Of a stretch of 64,000 nucleotides of DNA, positions 1-12,584 are shown in pieces. The notes beneath the pieces were generated by a model. That model was not told the DNA's origin. It ran no database searches and worked only from the letters and a program-made list of their open reading frames with translations. This DNA is from Acanthacorydalis orientalis. Lineage: Eukaryota; Arthropoda; Insecta; Megaloptera; Corydalidae. The stretch spans positions 24,397,606 through 24,461,605 of the forward strand of contig CM068316.1 of NCBI GenBank assembly GCA_034766995.1, in the 5' to 3' direction. The translations under genes and the position numbers were made by a program. Positions within the stretch are counted from its first letter, which is position 1. Every line of letters begins with the position of its first letter.

Positions 1-1025
1 TTCAATATTTCTACTTAAAAGTTTTAATTTTTCTTTTTTGTTTATTATATTTAGATTAAAAATAAATAAAAGAGGGTAAAAATTTATACAAAATACAATT
101 ATTTTTTATCTTATTATTGTCGTGTATCAGTCTTTGAAATTCTTAGCAAAATCTTAAACTAAATAAAAATGTCTTTTTTCCCCTCTAAACTATATATTTT
201 ATATAATTAACATTATTTTCCAGGTAGTAGAAATTTAGTGGACCAGAATTTTATACAACACTATTTAATAATAACAACAATACATTAAACTCTTCATGAA
301 AAACAGAAATATATCCAGTATTGCTCTTTGCTAAAAGACATGATTATAACAAACAAAAAATAATAATAAATACTGCCTGTCAAAATATTAATAGCTGTCC
401 GATATCAAATTCATTATACTTATTAGTACAAATCTATAATTCATATTATAGCTATTTTAGTATGTTTTTATTCTCAAAGAATCACAATTGCTGGCTTATG
501 ATAAACTATTATTTAATAAAAAAATATAAAACATTTTCTATCTTTCAACATATTCTTGTTTCATATTTTATAGTGATATTATTACCGTAATAAAATACAA
601 GTCATTACATTGAGTTTGATCTATCATAATTATTTTTTCTCATCTCGCTATTAAACTATTTACAATATGTGTCATCTCAAATTTTTTTATACAAATAAAA
701 ATAAAAAAAATACATATTCAGAACTCGTAACTATTAGTAGATTGAAATATGACTTTTTAATATATTTTAATATCATTCGTGTGAGCAGAGTTATTGAAAG
801 TAACTTAACAACCAATTCTGTGACATACAGTACATACATGTAATCCAAACATCTAAGCCATATTTACATTTTATTTTCGTGATCGATATGAGAATTTCCA
901 GTTAGAAACTTTTTATAACCGGTTATTTAATTAAACACATTTAATTCCCTTTAAAATTTAATTTTCAATTTAATTACTACATGTTAATACATGTATACAT
1001 GTATACATATACATGTATCAACTTT
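1..1025. other. AT-rich DNA without recognisable gene
   Basis: I see no exon-like stretch, transposase or RNA gene here. The longest open frame (about 321-590, +) has the low-complexity composition expected of random AT-rich DNA. At 980-1020 there is a short palindrome-rich stretch built from repeats of ACATGTAT. Confidence 0.6.
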
Positions 1026-1697
1026 CGATTTATTATTAGTTTTTCTTCAAATTGTGCTATTAGATTAAAGATAGAAAAGAAATAAATAGGAACATTTTTT
1101 GTATGGGTTCAAAACGGGTGGTATCAGCAGAAACTGATCATAAACTAAACGATGATTTTAGTGTGATTATCTGCCACCAAAAAAAGCAATCAGTTTGGGA
1201 CGCTAAAGGGATCCTGCTAATTGACTGCCTTCCAAACAAAAACGGGAAAATATTATGTTAAACTTTTGGATCGACTCGATCAAACAATTCGTGAGAAAAT
1301 ATCACGTTTATCAAAGGAAAAAATCATTTTTGATCAGGGCAATGTACGTCGCCATACAAGAGTTGTATCAATGCCAAAACTAGCTGAATTAGAGAACGAC
1401 CTGCTGCCCCATCCAGCCCTCTCCAGATTTGGCTCCTCAAAGTTCCATCTGTTCCTAAAATTTAAAAAATTCCCTGGTGATAGGCGATTTTTGTCTTATA
1501 AAGAACTGGTAGCAAAATTAAATCGAGAAACTTCCAAGAGAAGGATTTCCGGGACTGAACAAAGGCACTGAAGCAATTTCAATCACTGGATGAAGTGCAT
1601 TGAAATTTAGGGAGACCATATTGAAAAATAAATGTAATTTAAAAACACAAGTTATATTCTTTCATAGTTAGTTCCAAAAATTTTCAAATTGCCCTCG
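1026..1697 (+). pseudogene. Chimeric or internally deleted mariner transposase remnant
   Basis: The first 140 bases resemble the 5' end of the short mariner family at 5996, 10899 and 19796: the untranslated lead, the transposase start (ATG mutated to ATA) and the start of the helix-turn-helix. From about 1185 the sequence encodes the C-terminal catalytic part of a different mariner: remains of a segment like DAKGILLID, then FDQGNVRRHT around the second catalytic Asp, LLPHPALSRF where PPYSPDLAPSD is expected, and LKKF-like and KRFLSNEELVAKLN-like stretches. The right end, at 1697, reads into CCCTCG followed by TA, a common mariner terminus. The third catalytic Asp is lost and there are stops and frameshifts, so it cannot encode an active enzyme. 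The junction near 1165-1190 is inferred. Confidence 0.72.
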
Positions 1698-2095
1698 TAT
1701 TTTACTACTGTATAGATCCTTGCATATGAAAATTGAATATACTTTATTCCAAGAAAATAATCTCCTACTCATATTTTTCTGAGAAACTAATTTACGTGCA
1801 ACTCACTCACTCACTACAACATATTAACATATGTGCAATGAAGTCGAAAAAAAATTTTTTTATATATCTATTTTATATTTATTGTTACACGACACTAAAA
1901 TCCTCATAGTGTAAGGAGTATATTTTTCGTTATTTTTTTCTGAAACCTTAAAGAATCACACAAATTACTAAGCATTTTTTTATATTAATTGTTAATACAT
2001 AAAATTTTCGTATATTTTTGAGACTAGCAGTCAGCACTTTATATTAAAATGCTTGGATTACATACCATTCATTAAGCACTGTATATGTGTGTGTA

Positions 2096-2098
<3 letters not shown>

Positions 2099-2146
<48 letters not shown>
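2099..2146. repeat. (TA)n microsatellite
   Basis: An uninterrupted AT dinucleotide tract of about 46 bp, followed by a second short tract after one GT interruption. Confidence 0.95.
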
Positions 2147-2149
<3 letters not shown>

Positions 2150-3225
2150 ATATATATATGCACTCTCTATGTGTGTATGAGTTCATATGTATTTTTTTAT
2201 TTATTAATTTCTGAATTAAATTAATTTGATTCATAATGCTAATAACTAAATAACAAAGATTTTTTTTGTAAAATTATAACTTGGAAAAAAGTAGTTTTTG
2301 GAGAAAAATATAAATATGTTAACAACATTTACATTTAATTTATAAGTTTATGAAATATTCATAACATATATTACATGAAATAGTTTAATCATAAGTATAT
2401 TAAATTGTTGTGTATATAAAATAAGTGTAATTTAATGTACATAAAATTAATGTTCTAATGAGTATACATTTCAATACCACTATACATAAAAAAAATACCT
2501 TCCACCATCTGTTATTCAGTGACATTACTTATAAAAAATATATACTGAAAATTACGTTTATCACTATAAAAAAATATAATATATAGATATATAATAAAAC
2601 GTATTCATACTTTTTTATCTGTAATATCTATTGATAAATCATTATATTTTTTACAAAAGTTATATATTTCTATAATTCCTAATAACTCTTACATATTTTT
2701 GAAATAAAAATTTTATATTTTTGTTCAGAATTTAAACCAATTTTCCCAAATGTTTTTCGAAAATATGAAATTATTCCGTCAATCAACAATATAATCCTCA
2801 AATATAAATTGTAATACCTTTCTTTATTTACTTTCTTTGTAATGTTTTACCACGAAAATTTTAATTAATTTTACTTTGTTATGAGTTGTTCTAACACATT
2901 ATACGTTTATTTCAAAAAGTTTTAATTTTTTTTTAAAAAAAAACAGTATTGATGAATTCTTTTACTTGAACCTCAAATTAAATCATGAAACGTCAATTAT
3001 ATATTTTCTAATGTTTTTATTATTTGTATATTATTTAAGTAAATAAATTTTCGTGATAAACGTAATACCATATAATTTAAACTATTGTATCTACCACATT
3101 TTAATTAATTTTAGTCAGTTACTATCACAAAATTAAAATTAATATTTAAGATTACGTTAATACTCGTATAATACTTGTATGTACTTATAAACAAAAGCAT
3201 ACACGCATACACACGCATATATGTA

Positions 3226-3256
<31 letters not shown>

Positions 3257-3394
3257 ATATGTGTATTTATATATGTGTATGTATGTATATATGGGTGAGT
3301 GTAACTATTCAATTAAAAAAGTTCTATTAAAGATGTTTAATATTCCATTAACAACAGTATTCTAGATTTATTTAAAGTGTAGTATTCAATAACA

Positions 3395-3432
<38 letters not shown>

Positions 3433-3508
3433 CATAATCTGTAGATAATACCTTATATATAAACCAAACATAATTAACGTAGGTATATAGTATGTACTGA
3501 ACACTAAC

Positions 3509-3546
<38 letters not shown>

Positions 3547-4230
3547 ACATACACCATAAACAGAGAGTATTGATATTTTTGATAAATTTGTATTTTGAAT
3601 CAAAAAACTGAAATTAAAAGTAAATTGTTTAAATTAATATTTAACATACTTTAGAACAGTAACATCGAAGATAAGTTACAACAGCAACTGTGAGAAAATA
3701 AACTTAAGTTTAATAAGACATAACTATAATTAAATAAAAATTTTCTAGTCTAAAGGGAGACATAAATAAATCAACTTAATCTGTGTACAGTAAAATCGAA
3801 ATTTAATGAAGCTTAACTCTATTTTATATTTTTTTGACATTATTTGCATATGGGCATTCTAACCTTAACTACACCCAAGCAAAATACATATTTAATGAAG
3901 AATGGTTGTACTTAATTCTACTCTAATTCGATATTAATGTATACATGCCATAATTATAACGATCCTCGCGGTGTTCCTAATAATATATTTCGAGTTTTAC
4001 GTTTATATAACTTTGTAAATGATTAAAATATCATTTTTCATCTCCATTACAATTATTCGGAACTGTAAATCATTATAATTGAAATATCTGTAAATCTAAA
4101 ATTAATTTTAATCATTATTAATAATGTGCAGTTATTGCTAATGTTTATCGTTGTCATAAGGCTAGTTTAATAATTTTTTGAATGCCTTTAATAATCTTTT
4201 ATTTTATCAAAAATTCGTATATGTCCTCTT

Positions 4231-4257
4231 TTATATATATATATATATATATATAAG

Positions 4258-4291
<34 letters not shown>

Positions 4292-4375
4292 TATATATAC
4301 ATGTATAACATACATGTATGCTTATATATACATGTATAACATACATGTATGCTTATATATATACATGTATAAGCA
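4231..4375. repeat. TA tracts plus 31-33 bp minisatellite
   Basis: Two TA tracts (4231-4255 and 4259-4288) run into about two and a half copies of a 31-33 bp unit. Each unit contains two ACATGTAT palindromes, at 4299, 4311, 4330, 4342 and 4363. Confidence 0.8.
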
Positions 4376-4577
4376 TATTTATTACCATCCATCCATATAC
4401 TTAAAAATAGAAATGAATGTGTACATATGAATAGTTACTAATTTCAAATAACTAATGTAATAAAGAATTAAAGAATGTTCAAAGTCAATAATTTTTTTAA
4501 AGTTAAAAGAAAATTTTGAAAGAATAGTAAAAATTCAAATTTATCAAAATATTGATACACTCCTCATAACTTCCGAG

Positions 4578-4746
4578 ACGGGGACAGCCCCGATTCTGTA
4601 ATGTTGTAAAAGTCGAACGGATACTGAATGCGCAGGGAGAGAAGAAACGAGAAACAGCACGCACTGGAGACATAGTGACCACGTGCACTACGTGTGGTCC
4701 ATACGGTGTGACGCCATCATCGATGAACAACGGCTGTGCCACAGAG
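4578..4746 (+). CDS. Probable penultimate exon, Cys-loop ion channel (intracellular loop)
   Basis: This island is far less AT-rich than its surroundings and is open in one frame from just after a TAA at 4567 to 4746. There a good splice donor (GAG then GTAAGA) ends the exon at a codon boundary. The frame ends in Ser-Met-Asn-Asn-Gly-Cys-Ala-Thr-Glu and is rich in charged and small polar residues, with a Cys-Thr-Thr-Cys pair in the middle. This composition fits the variable cytoplasmic loop between transmembrane segments 3 and 4 of a pentameric receptor. The downstream exon at 21824 starts in the matching phase 0. The acceptor is uncertain: AG at 4577 follows a pyrimidine-rich stretch, while AG at 4587 would give a phase-0 start. 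The loop is poorly conserved, so assignment to this gene rests on phase, strand and order. It could be an alternatively spliced or unrelated exon. Confidence 0.6.
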
Positions 4747-5995
4747 GTAAGATTTTCATTAAAGAGAATAAAACAGTACACATTTTACAATTATTTAGTT
4801 CCATTTTTGGTTTATATTATATATATACACGATCATCATCTCCAACATCAAATATTTTTTTCATCATACTTAGCGAATGTACTTTTTTAAATATAAATAC
4901 TTACATTCATATTATTCATACATGAAAAAATCAAACATTAATTTAATACTATTACCATGCGAACAATACATTTTATTTATTCTAAAAAAAATATCATACA
5001 AATTTGTACATTTCAATCATTGAATTTTATATTTTCATACATATTTAGAAAGTTTAATAAATTATTACAAAACAAATCACTACTTGCACAAATATAAAGA
5101 CTAAATATATCAAATAATTGTCATTAAAATTATTTTTTAGTTTATTTTGAATTAAAGTACTGGGCGTGGCTTAAAAGTAAGTTCCTATTGGTCACAGCAT
5201 ACTCTCAAGTAATACGTGAAGGGTGGGGGACAACACACACACACACACACCTCATGATGGAAAAGTAGACACCTTATTGAAACTCGTTGTCTAATAAGTC
5301 CCTCGTTTGTTATTAAGATAAGTGCAACAATTAGAAATTCAGAGGAAGTTATCAAATATAATTAGTGATCGACTGATGAAATGTCAAAAAAGTTCTACCG
5401 ACTGATATTTATCTATTTTTTTAATGTTTATAGAAAAAATGCGATGAATGTGGGCGATGAAATACTGTACAGTATTCAATAACGGGAGAAATAATAAAAA
5501 ATTGAGAAAGGGCACCTATTTTAGACCCTTTTCATATAAAATTTCTTCAACTTCGCCAATATTTTTTTACGTAAAGATAAGACAATAAAGGTTTATTTTT
5601 GCCCGTCTGAAAGTATATAAATATTATACTTCAAGGAAACAAGTAAAAATAAACCACAAAAAATGTCAAAATTCATAGGATGTCGACTATCTTCACAGTG
5701 CCAAGCTGTTGTATTTAAATTCACTCAATTATAAATTTATCTCGTTATACTAAAATCATATGGACAAAAAAATAGGCGATTGAATTTGATCTGAAAAGTC
5801 ACTGTAGTTTTCAAATATATAAAGCAAAAGAATTTAGTTGTGTTTTTTTTAATTGTGGGAGAGCTAACAAGAAAATATACCATCCAGAATTACATTTACG
5901 GATTAAGATTATTATATGTAATATATATATATATATAGATGTTATTATTCTATCAAATTTGCAAAGGTGACAAATATGCGATATTAACAATTATA

Positions 5996-6554
5996 TCCGG
6001 TTGGTAGGAAAATAATTGCGGTTTTTGGTTTCTGAATTCTAACGTTATTTTTTTTAATAAAAGTGCCACTTTATCGTTCACGTTAATATAATTTTAAAGT
6101 GCATTTCTTTGTCTGTATTTTGGTAACATTGACTTTTTTTATTATTAATTTTGTTTCAAATTGGGCTATTGAAGTAAAGATGGAAAAGAAGCAAATAAGA
6201 GCGTTTTTGTACGAGTTCATAACGGGTGGTAAAGTAGCAGCAGCTATTCGTAAACTAAACGATGCTCTTGGTATGGTTACTATTAATGAATATACGGTGC
6301 ACTGGTGGTTCCAAAAATGTCGTGCTGGGAACGATGGGCCTTGATGATGAAGAAGGTTACGGCCATCCTTCTTCAGTTCATAACGACCAGCTGAAGGCGT
6401 TAGTTGAATCAGGACCACGCACTACAATTCGATAGCTTACACGAAATTTAAGCGTTAGTTATCCAACAGTTTTGAATCACTTAAAACAGCTAATTGAGAA
6501 AAATGTATATAAATTTGAAGGTATTAAACCTCAATTATTTTGCTATCTCCCTAA
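5996..6554 (+). mobile_element. Mariner deletion derivative, copy 1 (559 bp)
   Basis: It is bounded by TA on both sides (5994-5995 and 6555-6556). The inverted ends are built on GGTTGGTAGGAAAATAATTG and its complement. A frame from 6180 encodes a transposase N-terminus starting Met-Glu-Lys-Lys-Gln-Ile-Arg, with a helix-turn-helix and the mariner signature WWFQKCRAGND, then a stop. The sequence next jumps to a second helix-turn-helix region (PTVLNHLKQL-like) and straight to the right end. The catalytic domain is gone, so this is a non-autonomous element that would need a transposase supplied in trans. Confidence 0.88.
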
Positions 6555-6556
6555 TA

Positions 6557-6560
<4 letters not shown>

Positions 6561-6612
<52 letters not shown>

Positions 6613-6627
6613 GTAAGTACAATATAC

Positions 6628-6658
<31 letters not shown>
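6561..6658. repeat. Compound (TA)n microsatellite at mariner edge
   Basis: Two TA tracts are separated by ATGTAAGTACAATATACATATG. The block begins six bases after the right end of the mariner derivative at 6554. Confidence 0.92.
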
Positions 6659-6868
6659 AGTCAATGGTAATAAAATCAAACAATTACAATTAAGTAAAGA
6701 AAAAATCAACGTTTTTTGAATATCTGAGAAAAACACAATACACGTATAAGCACTATTAGATTTATTTTATGAATATCTAATAAGTAGTCATTAAAATTAT
6801 TTTTTAAATAAAAAATATAAATTATAAATTTAAACTTTATTAAATAAATAGAATAAAGCAAAGGAACT

Positions 6869-6869
<1 letters not shown>

Positions 6870-6920
<51 letters not shown>
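6870..6920. repeat. (TA)n microsatellite
   Basis: A nearly perfect AT dinucleotide tract of about 50 bp in otherwise plain AT-rich DNA. Nothing else is seen between it and 7400. Confidence 0.95.
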
Positions 6921-6922
<2 letters not shown>

Positions 6923-7405
6923 CCAGTTTTATATTTCCTGTATATTCTATTTCACATTTGATATATAAATTTAAAGTATTATATAGTCTCTATATATTGA
7001 CATACTTTTATTAAAAATTCTTTCATATGATTGAAATGTACATTTAATATTTTCTTAATGAACTTACAAAAATTAATCTATGATATAATACATTCGGAAA
7101 TAAACTACTTCTTATATTTTTTTTTAATATTGTTTTTTCCTTCATAGCAAATGCATAACTTTGCGATACGTCACAAGTTTTTTAGCATGATTACAGTTCA
7201 TAATGAATATTTTACTATTTGTTCTTATTAAAATTGCTTTGTGTGTTTGAATATGTTACTTTAAAATTGGTATATGTCGCTATTTTTGGATTAATACGAT
7301 TTCAATGTTACTAATAATATTAATTCATACAAACCAAAACCTTTATAATATTAATAATCTTCTCAAATATCCATTTTACATATCATTATCCAAATATATT
7401 TACAA

Positions 7406-7433
7406 ATGCATTAGAATAAATATTCTAATGCAT
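7406..7433. repeat. Perfect 12-bp-arm palindrome
   Basis: ATGCATTAGAAT and its exact reverse complement are separated by AAAT. The palindrome sits where the 3' end of the mariner remnant at 7434 stops being recognisable. Confidence 0.85.
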
Positions 7434-8589
7434 ATGTGCCATTTTGATCAACCACTTTTCACTATCTTTTACGTAGTTTCATAATTCCCGTCCTCACAGA
7501 ACTTGGTCTCTTTCTGAATGATGAATTAATCCAAGTGGTTTCTGCAGTCTTCCAGTGAACTGAAGTTTTTTCAATAAGGAAATTCTGTAGGAACCAGAAC
7601 AAATAGTAATCTGAAAGTGGAAGATCAGGTGACGTCCTAGTCAAACTGCACCAATATCTTCCGCGTCTGCAAAGAAACGTGAGGTCTAGCGTTATCTGGA
7701 AGGGAAACTTTACCGTTCCGAATGGTCACTTCTCCAACGCTTTTGATCGATTTCCGCCTTTAATTGGTCCAATTAATATCATTTTTGAAGAAGATCGTAA
7801 TACATAACATCCGTCCAATTCCAGCAGATACACATCACCTTCTTCGGATGAATATCCGCCTTTGGAGTGGATAATGGAGGCTCATTTCGTTTTCCATGAG
7901 ACATTTTTCGATTCACATTATTGCAGACGATCCATTTTTCATCGCTCGTGATTAATCGTCTCAAAAGAGGGTCGTTTTGGTTTCTCTTGAAGAGTGAATC
8001 ACTGGTGGAAATGCGTTCCATTAAATTTCATTGTGTTAAATTAGGAGGCACCCAAACATCGTAGTGATTCACATATCCAAGTGTCTATAAATACCTTACA
8101 ACACTCGTATGAGACACCTGCAGTATTTCTGCGATATTCGTGTCGTATAACGTTGATTGTTTTCAATAAGTATTGCAATTTTGTCATTATCAACAACTAC
8201 AGGTCTATCGAAACCCTCTCGATTCTCTAGGTCAAATTTTTCATTTCTAAACCGAGATAATCAGTTTAAAACAGTACTGCCAGGTACGTCACGTTCTCCG
8301 TAAACGGTAGATATCGTTTTTGGTTTTTCTACAGCGCCTTTTCTTCTCCGAAAATAAAACATCAAACGATGAAAATATACCTTATACTCTTCCATTTTCA
8401 ATTTTATACTTGACAGACTTTAAATTCACAAAATTGTACAAAAAATAGAAGAGAAATGAACGTTGAAATGTCATACTCAAAATAACACATATGGAGTCAC
8501 ATATATAGACGATTTATAGTCGATCTGCGCCCAAAACTGCAATTAATGATATGTATTGGAAAACGATACGAACTTTTGTTTCAATCCAA
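7434..8589 (-). pseudogene. Mariner transposase remnant, minus strand
   Basis: Reading leftward from a start near 8396, the minus strand encodes a degraded mariner transposase. Two helix-turn-helix segments come first, then RRLITSDEKWIVCNN with the first catalytic Asp, HPKKVM, the CICWNW strand, and later LPLSDYYLFWFLQNFL with the third catalytic Asp. The C-terminal GIMKLRKR and a KVVDQNG-like tail follow in another frame. At least three frameshifts or stops are present, and the block with the second Asp is partly missing. The upstream end (8555-8589) carries a terminus with ACGATACGAACTTTTGTTTC; the matching left terminus is not found, so the element is truncated near 7434. Its inserts are unlike the short mariner family at 5996. 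Confidence 0.85.
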
Positions 8590-9663
8590 TATAAACATTT
8601 TATTAAATAATTCAATGAAGTTCGCATATATTTAAAAAACGGACAATTAATACACCTAGAGTTTTCAAACACGAGAATTAATCATTCTCCCTTATTTACA
8701 TTTGAATGACGTGAAATTCAAATTGCAAAATAAAGAAAAAAAACAATCAATATTATATTTAATAATAATAAATATTTTGAAATAAGTTTAAAAGTGTGCA
8801 ATAATGTAAAAAGTGGTAGTTTCAAACATTTTTCTAATTTTTTAAAAAGAAGATTGCAGATCTACCACGTCAAAAAACCCGTATATTTTAAAACTTATAA
8901 AACAGTCTTCACCATCTTTGGAATAGACACAGGAATCAGTTAGAGAATGGTAAAATTTATTTGTACTCGTAAAATTAACGACAATTAGAGATTTTAAAAT
9001 TAATTATCATTGTTAAAAATCTTTGATAGTGTAACACTAATAATAGTTTAACAATAGTTTTTTTGGCACCGCAAATTAAATTCCCAGCAAGAAACACATA
9101 AGACAATAAGACTTTGAAATGTTGTAAGACTTTATATCGTGCAAAACTACTATAAGATTTATTCTAGCTTTCGATATAAATTTATTATAATAAATTATTT
9201 TTACTAAATTTTTAATCATAAATTCATGAACGAATATTTTTGATATTTTACAATACATTTATTATCATCGTTTTATTCTTAATTTTGTAATATGGAACAT
9301 TGAAGCGAACTAAATTTATTTTCTATATAAAATAGCCTAATATCCAATGCTTAAATTTTATCGTGTAATGTTTTAGTCGTTTCAAACACTTCGAATGTTG
9401 ATTTCTCCTTAATTAAACATTCAAACTCCTAAGATACATAAAATAAACATATTTAATACCTTTTCAATCAGTATATATATATTTATTAAGTATTCTTATT
9501 AGCATTTATGTTACAATAAGAATTAACATACGTTATGAAATTATTAATTATAAATCTTTAAAATTCCAAATGGTAACAGATGACATCACCATATCATCTG
9601 TTACCAGTTAATAATTCCTCAATTATTAAGTGTACAATATTTATGAATAAATTTCCGTACGTG

Positions 9664-9665
<2 letters not shown>

Positions 9666-9709
<44 letters not shown>
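9666..9709. repeat. (TA)n microsatellite
   Basis: An AT tract of about 44 bp followed by TTTATA variants. Confidence 0.95.
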
Positions 9710-9721
<12 letters not shown>

Positions 9722-10898
9722 TTATAACACAATACTCTATAGATTTTTTTCTAAACAAAATTCTTAATGCTATGAAATATTCCTATAAGAACAAAAAAAA
9801 GAAACAAAATATTAATACAAAAATATTCAATAAATTATTAAATTTTCAATAATTTAATTACAAAAAAATGTAAAAAACTGTGAAATTTATTATATTTTAA
9901 AATATTTAAAATATTTTACACTAGAATAATTAATAACAATATCAAAAGAACTGAAATATAATGAAATTTATTTATTAATATATATAGGCATAATATAGAT
10001 GAAAAGTAGACAAATGAATAGATATAAATACATACTTTATTGATAATAATCTATAGACTAATTATGTTCAGAAAGGCTTAAAAAAGGCTGTAATTAGCAC
10101 ATTCAGTCCCGTGAAATTACTTCTCTAAATAAATACGAGATTCGGCCATTTAATTCCTGAATTGACACGATGAAAACAAGCACATTTTTTGATAACAGTT
10201 GTTCACATTTCGCTTGACCACTCTCTCTATTGATAAAACTACAAACTATTATATACTGCTTTACTTTTGGTTTAATTTCACGTGACTCCAGTGCTGCAGC
10301 GTCAATCCGGAAATTAAATTGCCAAACCTCGTATACTAATGTAGAGACCAAATTGTATATATTTTTTTTGTTTCATAATACTTTTTTAATATTTTTGTAA
10401 ATTAACCAGGAAAAATACAAGAAGAGTACAATTTACTTTTAGCAAAAAAAAAAATAACTCACTCGATAAAATGAAAACTTTTTATTATTTACAAAGTATA
10501 TATCATCAACTGCATTGTCCAAATATCAAAACAAACTGACTTATTTTCTGATACAAAACTAATGTAAATTTAAATTCATTGACAGGTGAATAATAAATCA
10601 CAAAATTCTACGCATGCATTGATAAATAAGATACAAAAATAAAATTTAAAAAGTATTTATAACAAGAAATAATTTATTTGTATATCCCTGTCGTTATATT
10701 TTATAAAATAACTTCATTTAAATGTTCTTTCTTAATTTATAAAGAAATCAAAATTATTCTGCTAATATAAAGTCGGAAATAAAATTAAATTAAGAGACAC
10801 TATAATTAACTTGCGATAAATGGTAAATCTTTTACACAAATAGTAACAAATGTCGATTGGCTGCACGAAATATTGTACGGTTTGAAAAATAACTTCTA

Positions 10899-11459
10899 TT
10901 AGGTTGGTACAAAAATAATTCCGATTTATGACCTTCAAATTCGTATACAGTTTCATACACTAGCTATTTTAAAAGGTCCAGAATTGTTGGATGACTAACT
11001 CTTAACTTTTATGCAAACTCTAGAATTGTTGTACATGGTTCTGATTCAACTAAAGTCTTCAGTTGGTCGTTATAAACTGAAGAAGGACGACCTCTTTCAT
11101 CTTCAAGGTTCTCGTCCCCAACACGAATTTTTTGTAACCACGTTTTTTGTACGTTTCTTAACAATACCCACACCAAAAGCCTCGTTTAATTTATGAGCAG
11201 TTTCTACTGGTTTGCTATCCGAATTTTTTTAACTCATACAAAAAATTGCTCTTATTTGCCAACTTTTTCATCTTTAATTCAATAGCCCATTTTGAAGCAA
11301 AATTAATAATAAAACCAAAGTCGATGTCACCAAAATACAGACCGAAAAATGCACGTTAAAATCATATTAACATGAACACGATGAAATGACACTTGCATTG
11401 AAAAAAATAAGGATAGTATTCAAAAAACAAAAACCGAAATTATTTTCCTACCAACCCAA
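10899..11459 (-). mobile_element. Mariner deletion derivative, copy 2 (561 bp)
   Basis: This is the same family as 5996 and 19796, inserted on the minus strand. Flanking TA dinucleotides lie at 10897-10898 and 11460-11461. The ends start TTAGGTTGGTAC and finish CTACCAACCCAA. Read on the minus strand, the transposase start lies at about 11271 and is followed by the same helix-turn-helix block with frameshifts. The catalytic domain is deleted at the same place as in the other copies. Confidence 0.88.
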
Positions 11460-12507
11460 TAGTACAAAACAAGAACAGATGTGTAAGTCTACAAAAACTT
11501 TCATAGAAAAAAAAATAAAAAAGATGACTTCAAAAAAACTTATTCTGGGGAAATAGCAAAATATTTCAACAAAAGCATTCATCTCTATCAACTTAAAATG
11601 CATTAAATAGAGCTATATACTAATTTTTTAGTACATAAAAAACTTTATTATTCAAATAAATCGAAAAATCGTACATTCTTTGGAGTTTCGACATCTGATT
11701 TAGATCCTGAACCTTTTTACAATTAAAGCAAATATAAAATGTTTGGATCAAATAAAAATACAATAAAACGCTGAACTTAACGCAAAGAACAGAAAAATCA
11801 GTGTATCTGTTTAATAGTTTAGACTGAAATGTCAACTTTGGATATTGAAAATTTTGAAATAAAAGAAATAAAAAAATGATAATTTCAATATTTGGAAAGA
11901 AGATTAAAAAATAGCTTTAAAAAGTTAGTACTGAACGGAGATAATTATTTTCAACAAAACAATAATCTCAAGTCTATTTCATTATAAGACAGTGTTATTT
12001 ATTTAATGTTGATAATATCGCCACCAAATATTGACCATAACCTGTAGAATATTTCTAAGAAGAATTAAAAAAAAATGCCAAGAAAATATTTAAAAGGAAT
12101 AAGAAGTATCTAAAAAAGATGCTAATTTTACAAGGAAACAAATTGAGTATCAAAATCACTATAAATTTGATAATATCTAAAAACACTTAACGAATACAAA
12201 CAATAACAATCATTCAAATAAATATTAAGGATAGCAACAAATTCTTTTTCAATTTCATTCTTTTATGCTATTCACCCATATATGCGTAGACTTTTGCGAA
12301 TTAATATCTTGAACTATTTTTTAATTTATTTTAGTATATTTTTTTATTAAAAAAAATAAAGTCGATTTATTTATAAATAATTGGAAAAATTTATTTGGGC
12401 AAATATATTTTGTAAATTATGAAAAATGTTTATTTCTCTGAATTATTATTTATACAGATAAATTTTCCATAAAATTCAATTGTGTTTGACTTACACTTTT
12501 CTAACTA

Positions 12508-12509
<2 letters not shown>

Positions 12510-12579
<70 letters not shown>
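12510..12579. repeat. (TA)n microsatellite, about 70 bp
   Basis: One of the longest uninterrupted TA tracts in the window. The stretches on each side (11460-12509 and 12580-13377) show no gene or recognisable element. Confidence 0.96.

Positions 12580-12584
<5 letters not shown>

Larger units (their letters stand above)
1698..4570. other. AT-rich gene-free stretch with TA microsatellites
   Basis: There is no coding signal. TA tracts lie at 2099-2146, 3396-3429, 3511-3542 and 4231-4288, with a compound TA/TG/ATGT block at 3190-3295. If the exon at 4578 is real, this is probably an upstream intron of the same channel gene. Confidence 0.55.

Noticed and set aside
321..590. 89-codon + frame near the window start
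   Set aside because: It is low-complexity hydrophobic and Asn/Tyr/Ile-rich sequence typical of AT-rich noncoding DNA.
10103..10351. 82-codon minus-strand frame of fairly normal composition
   Set aside because: No motif, no splice sites of note and no start context. It may be an old transposon fragment, but that cannot be supported.
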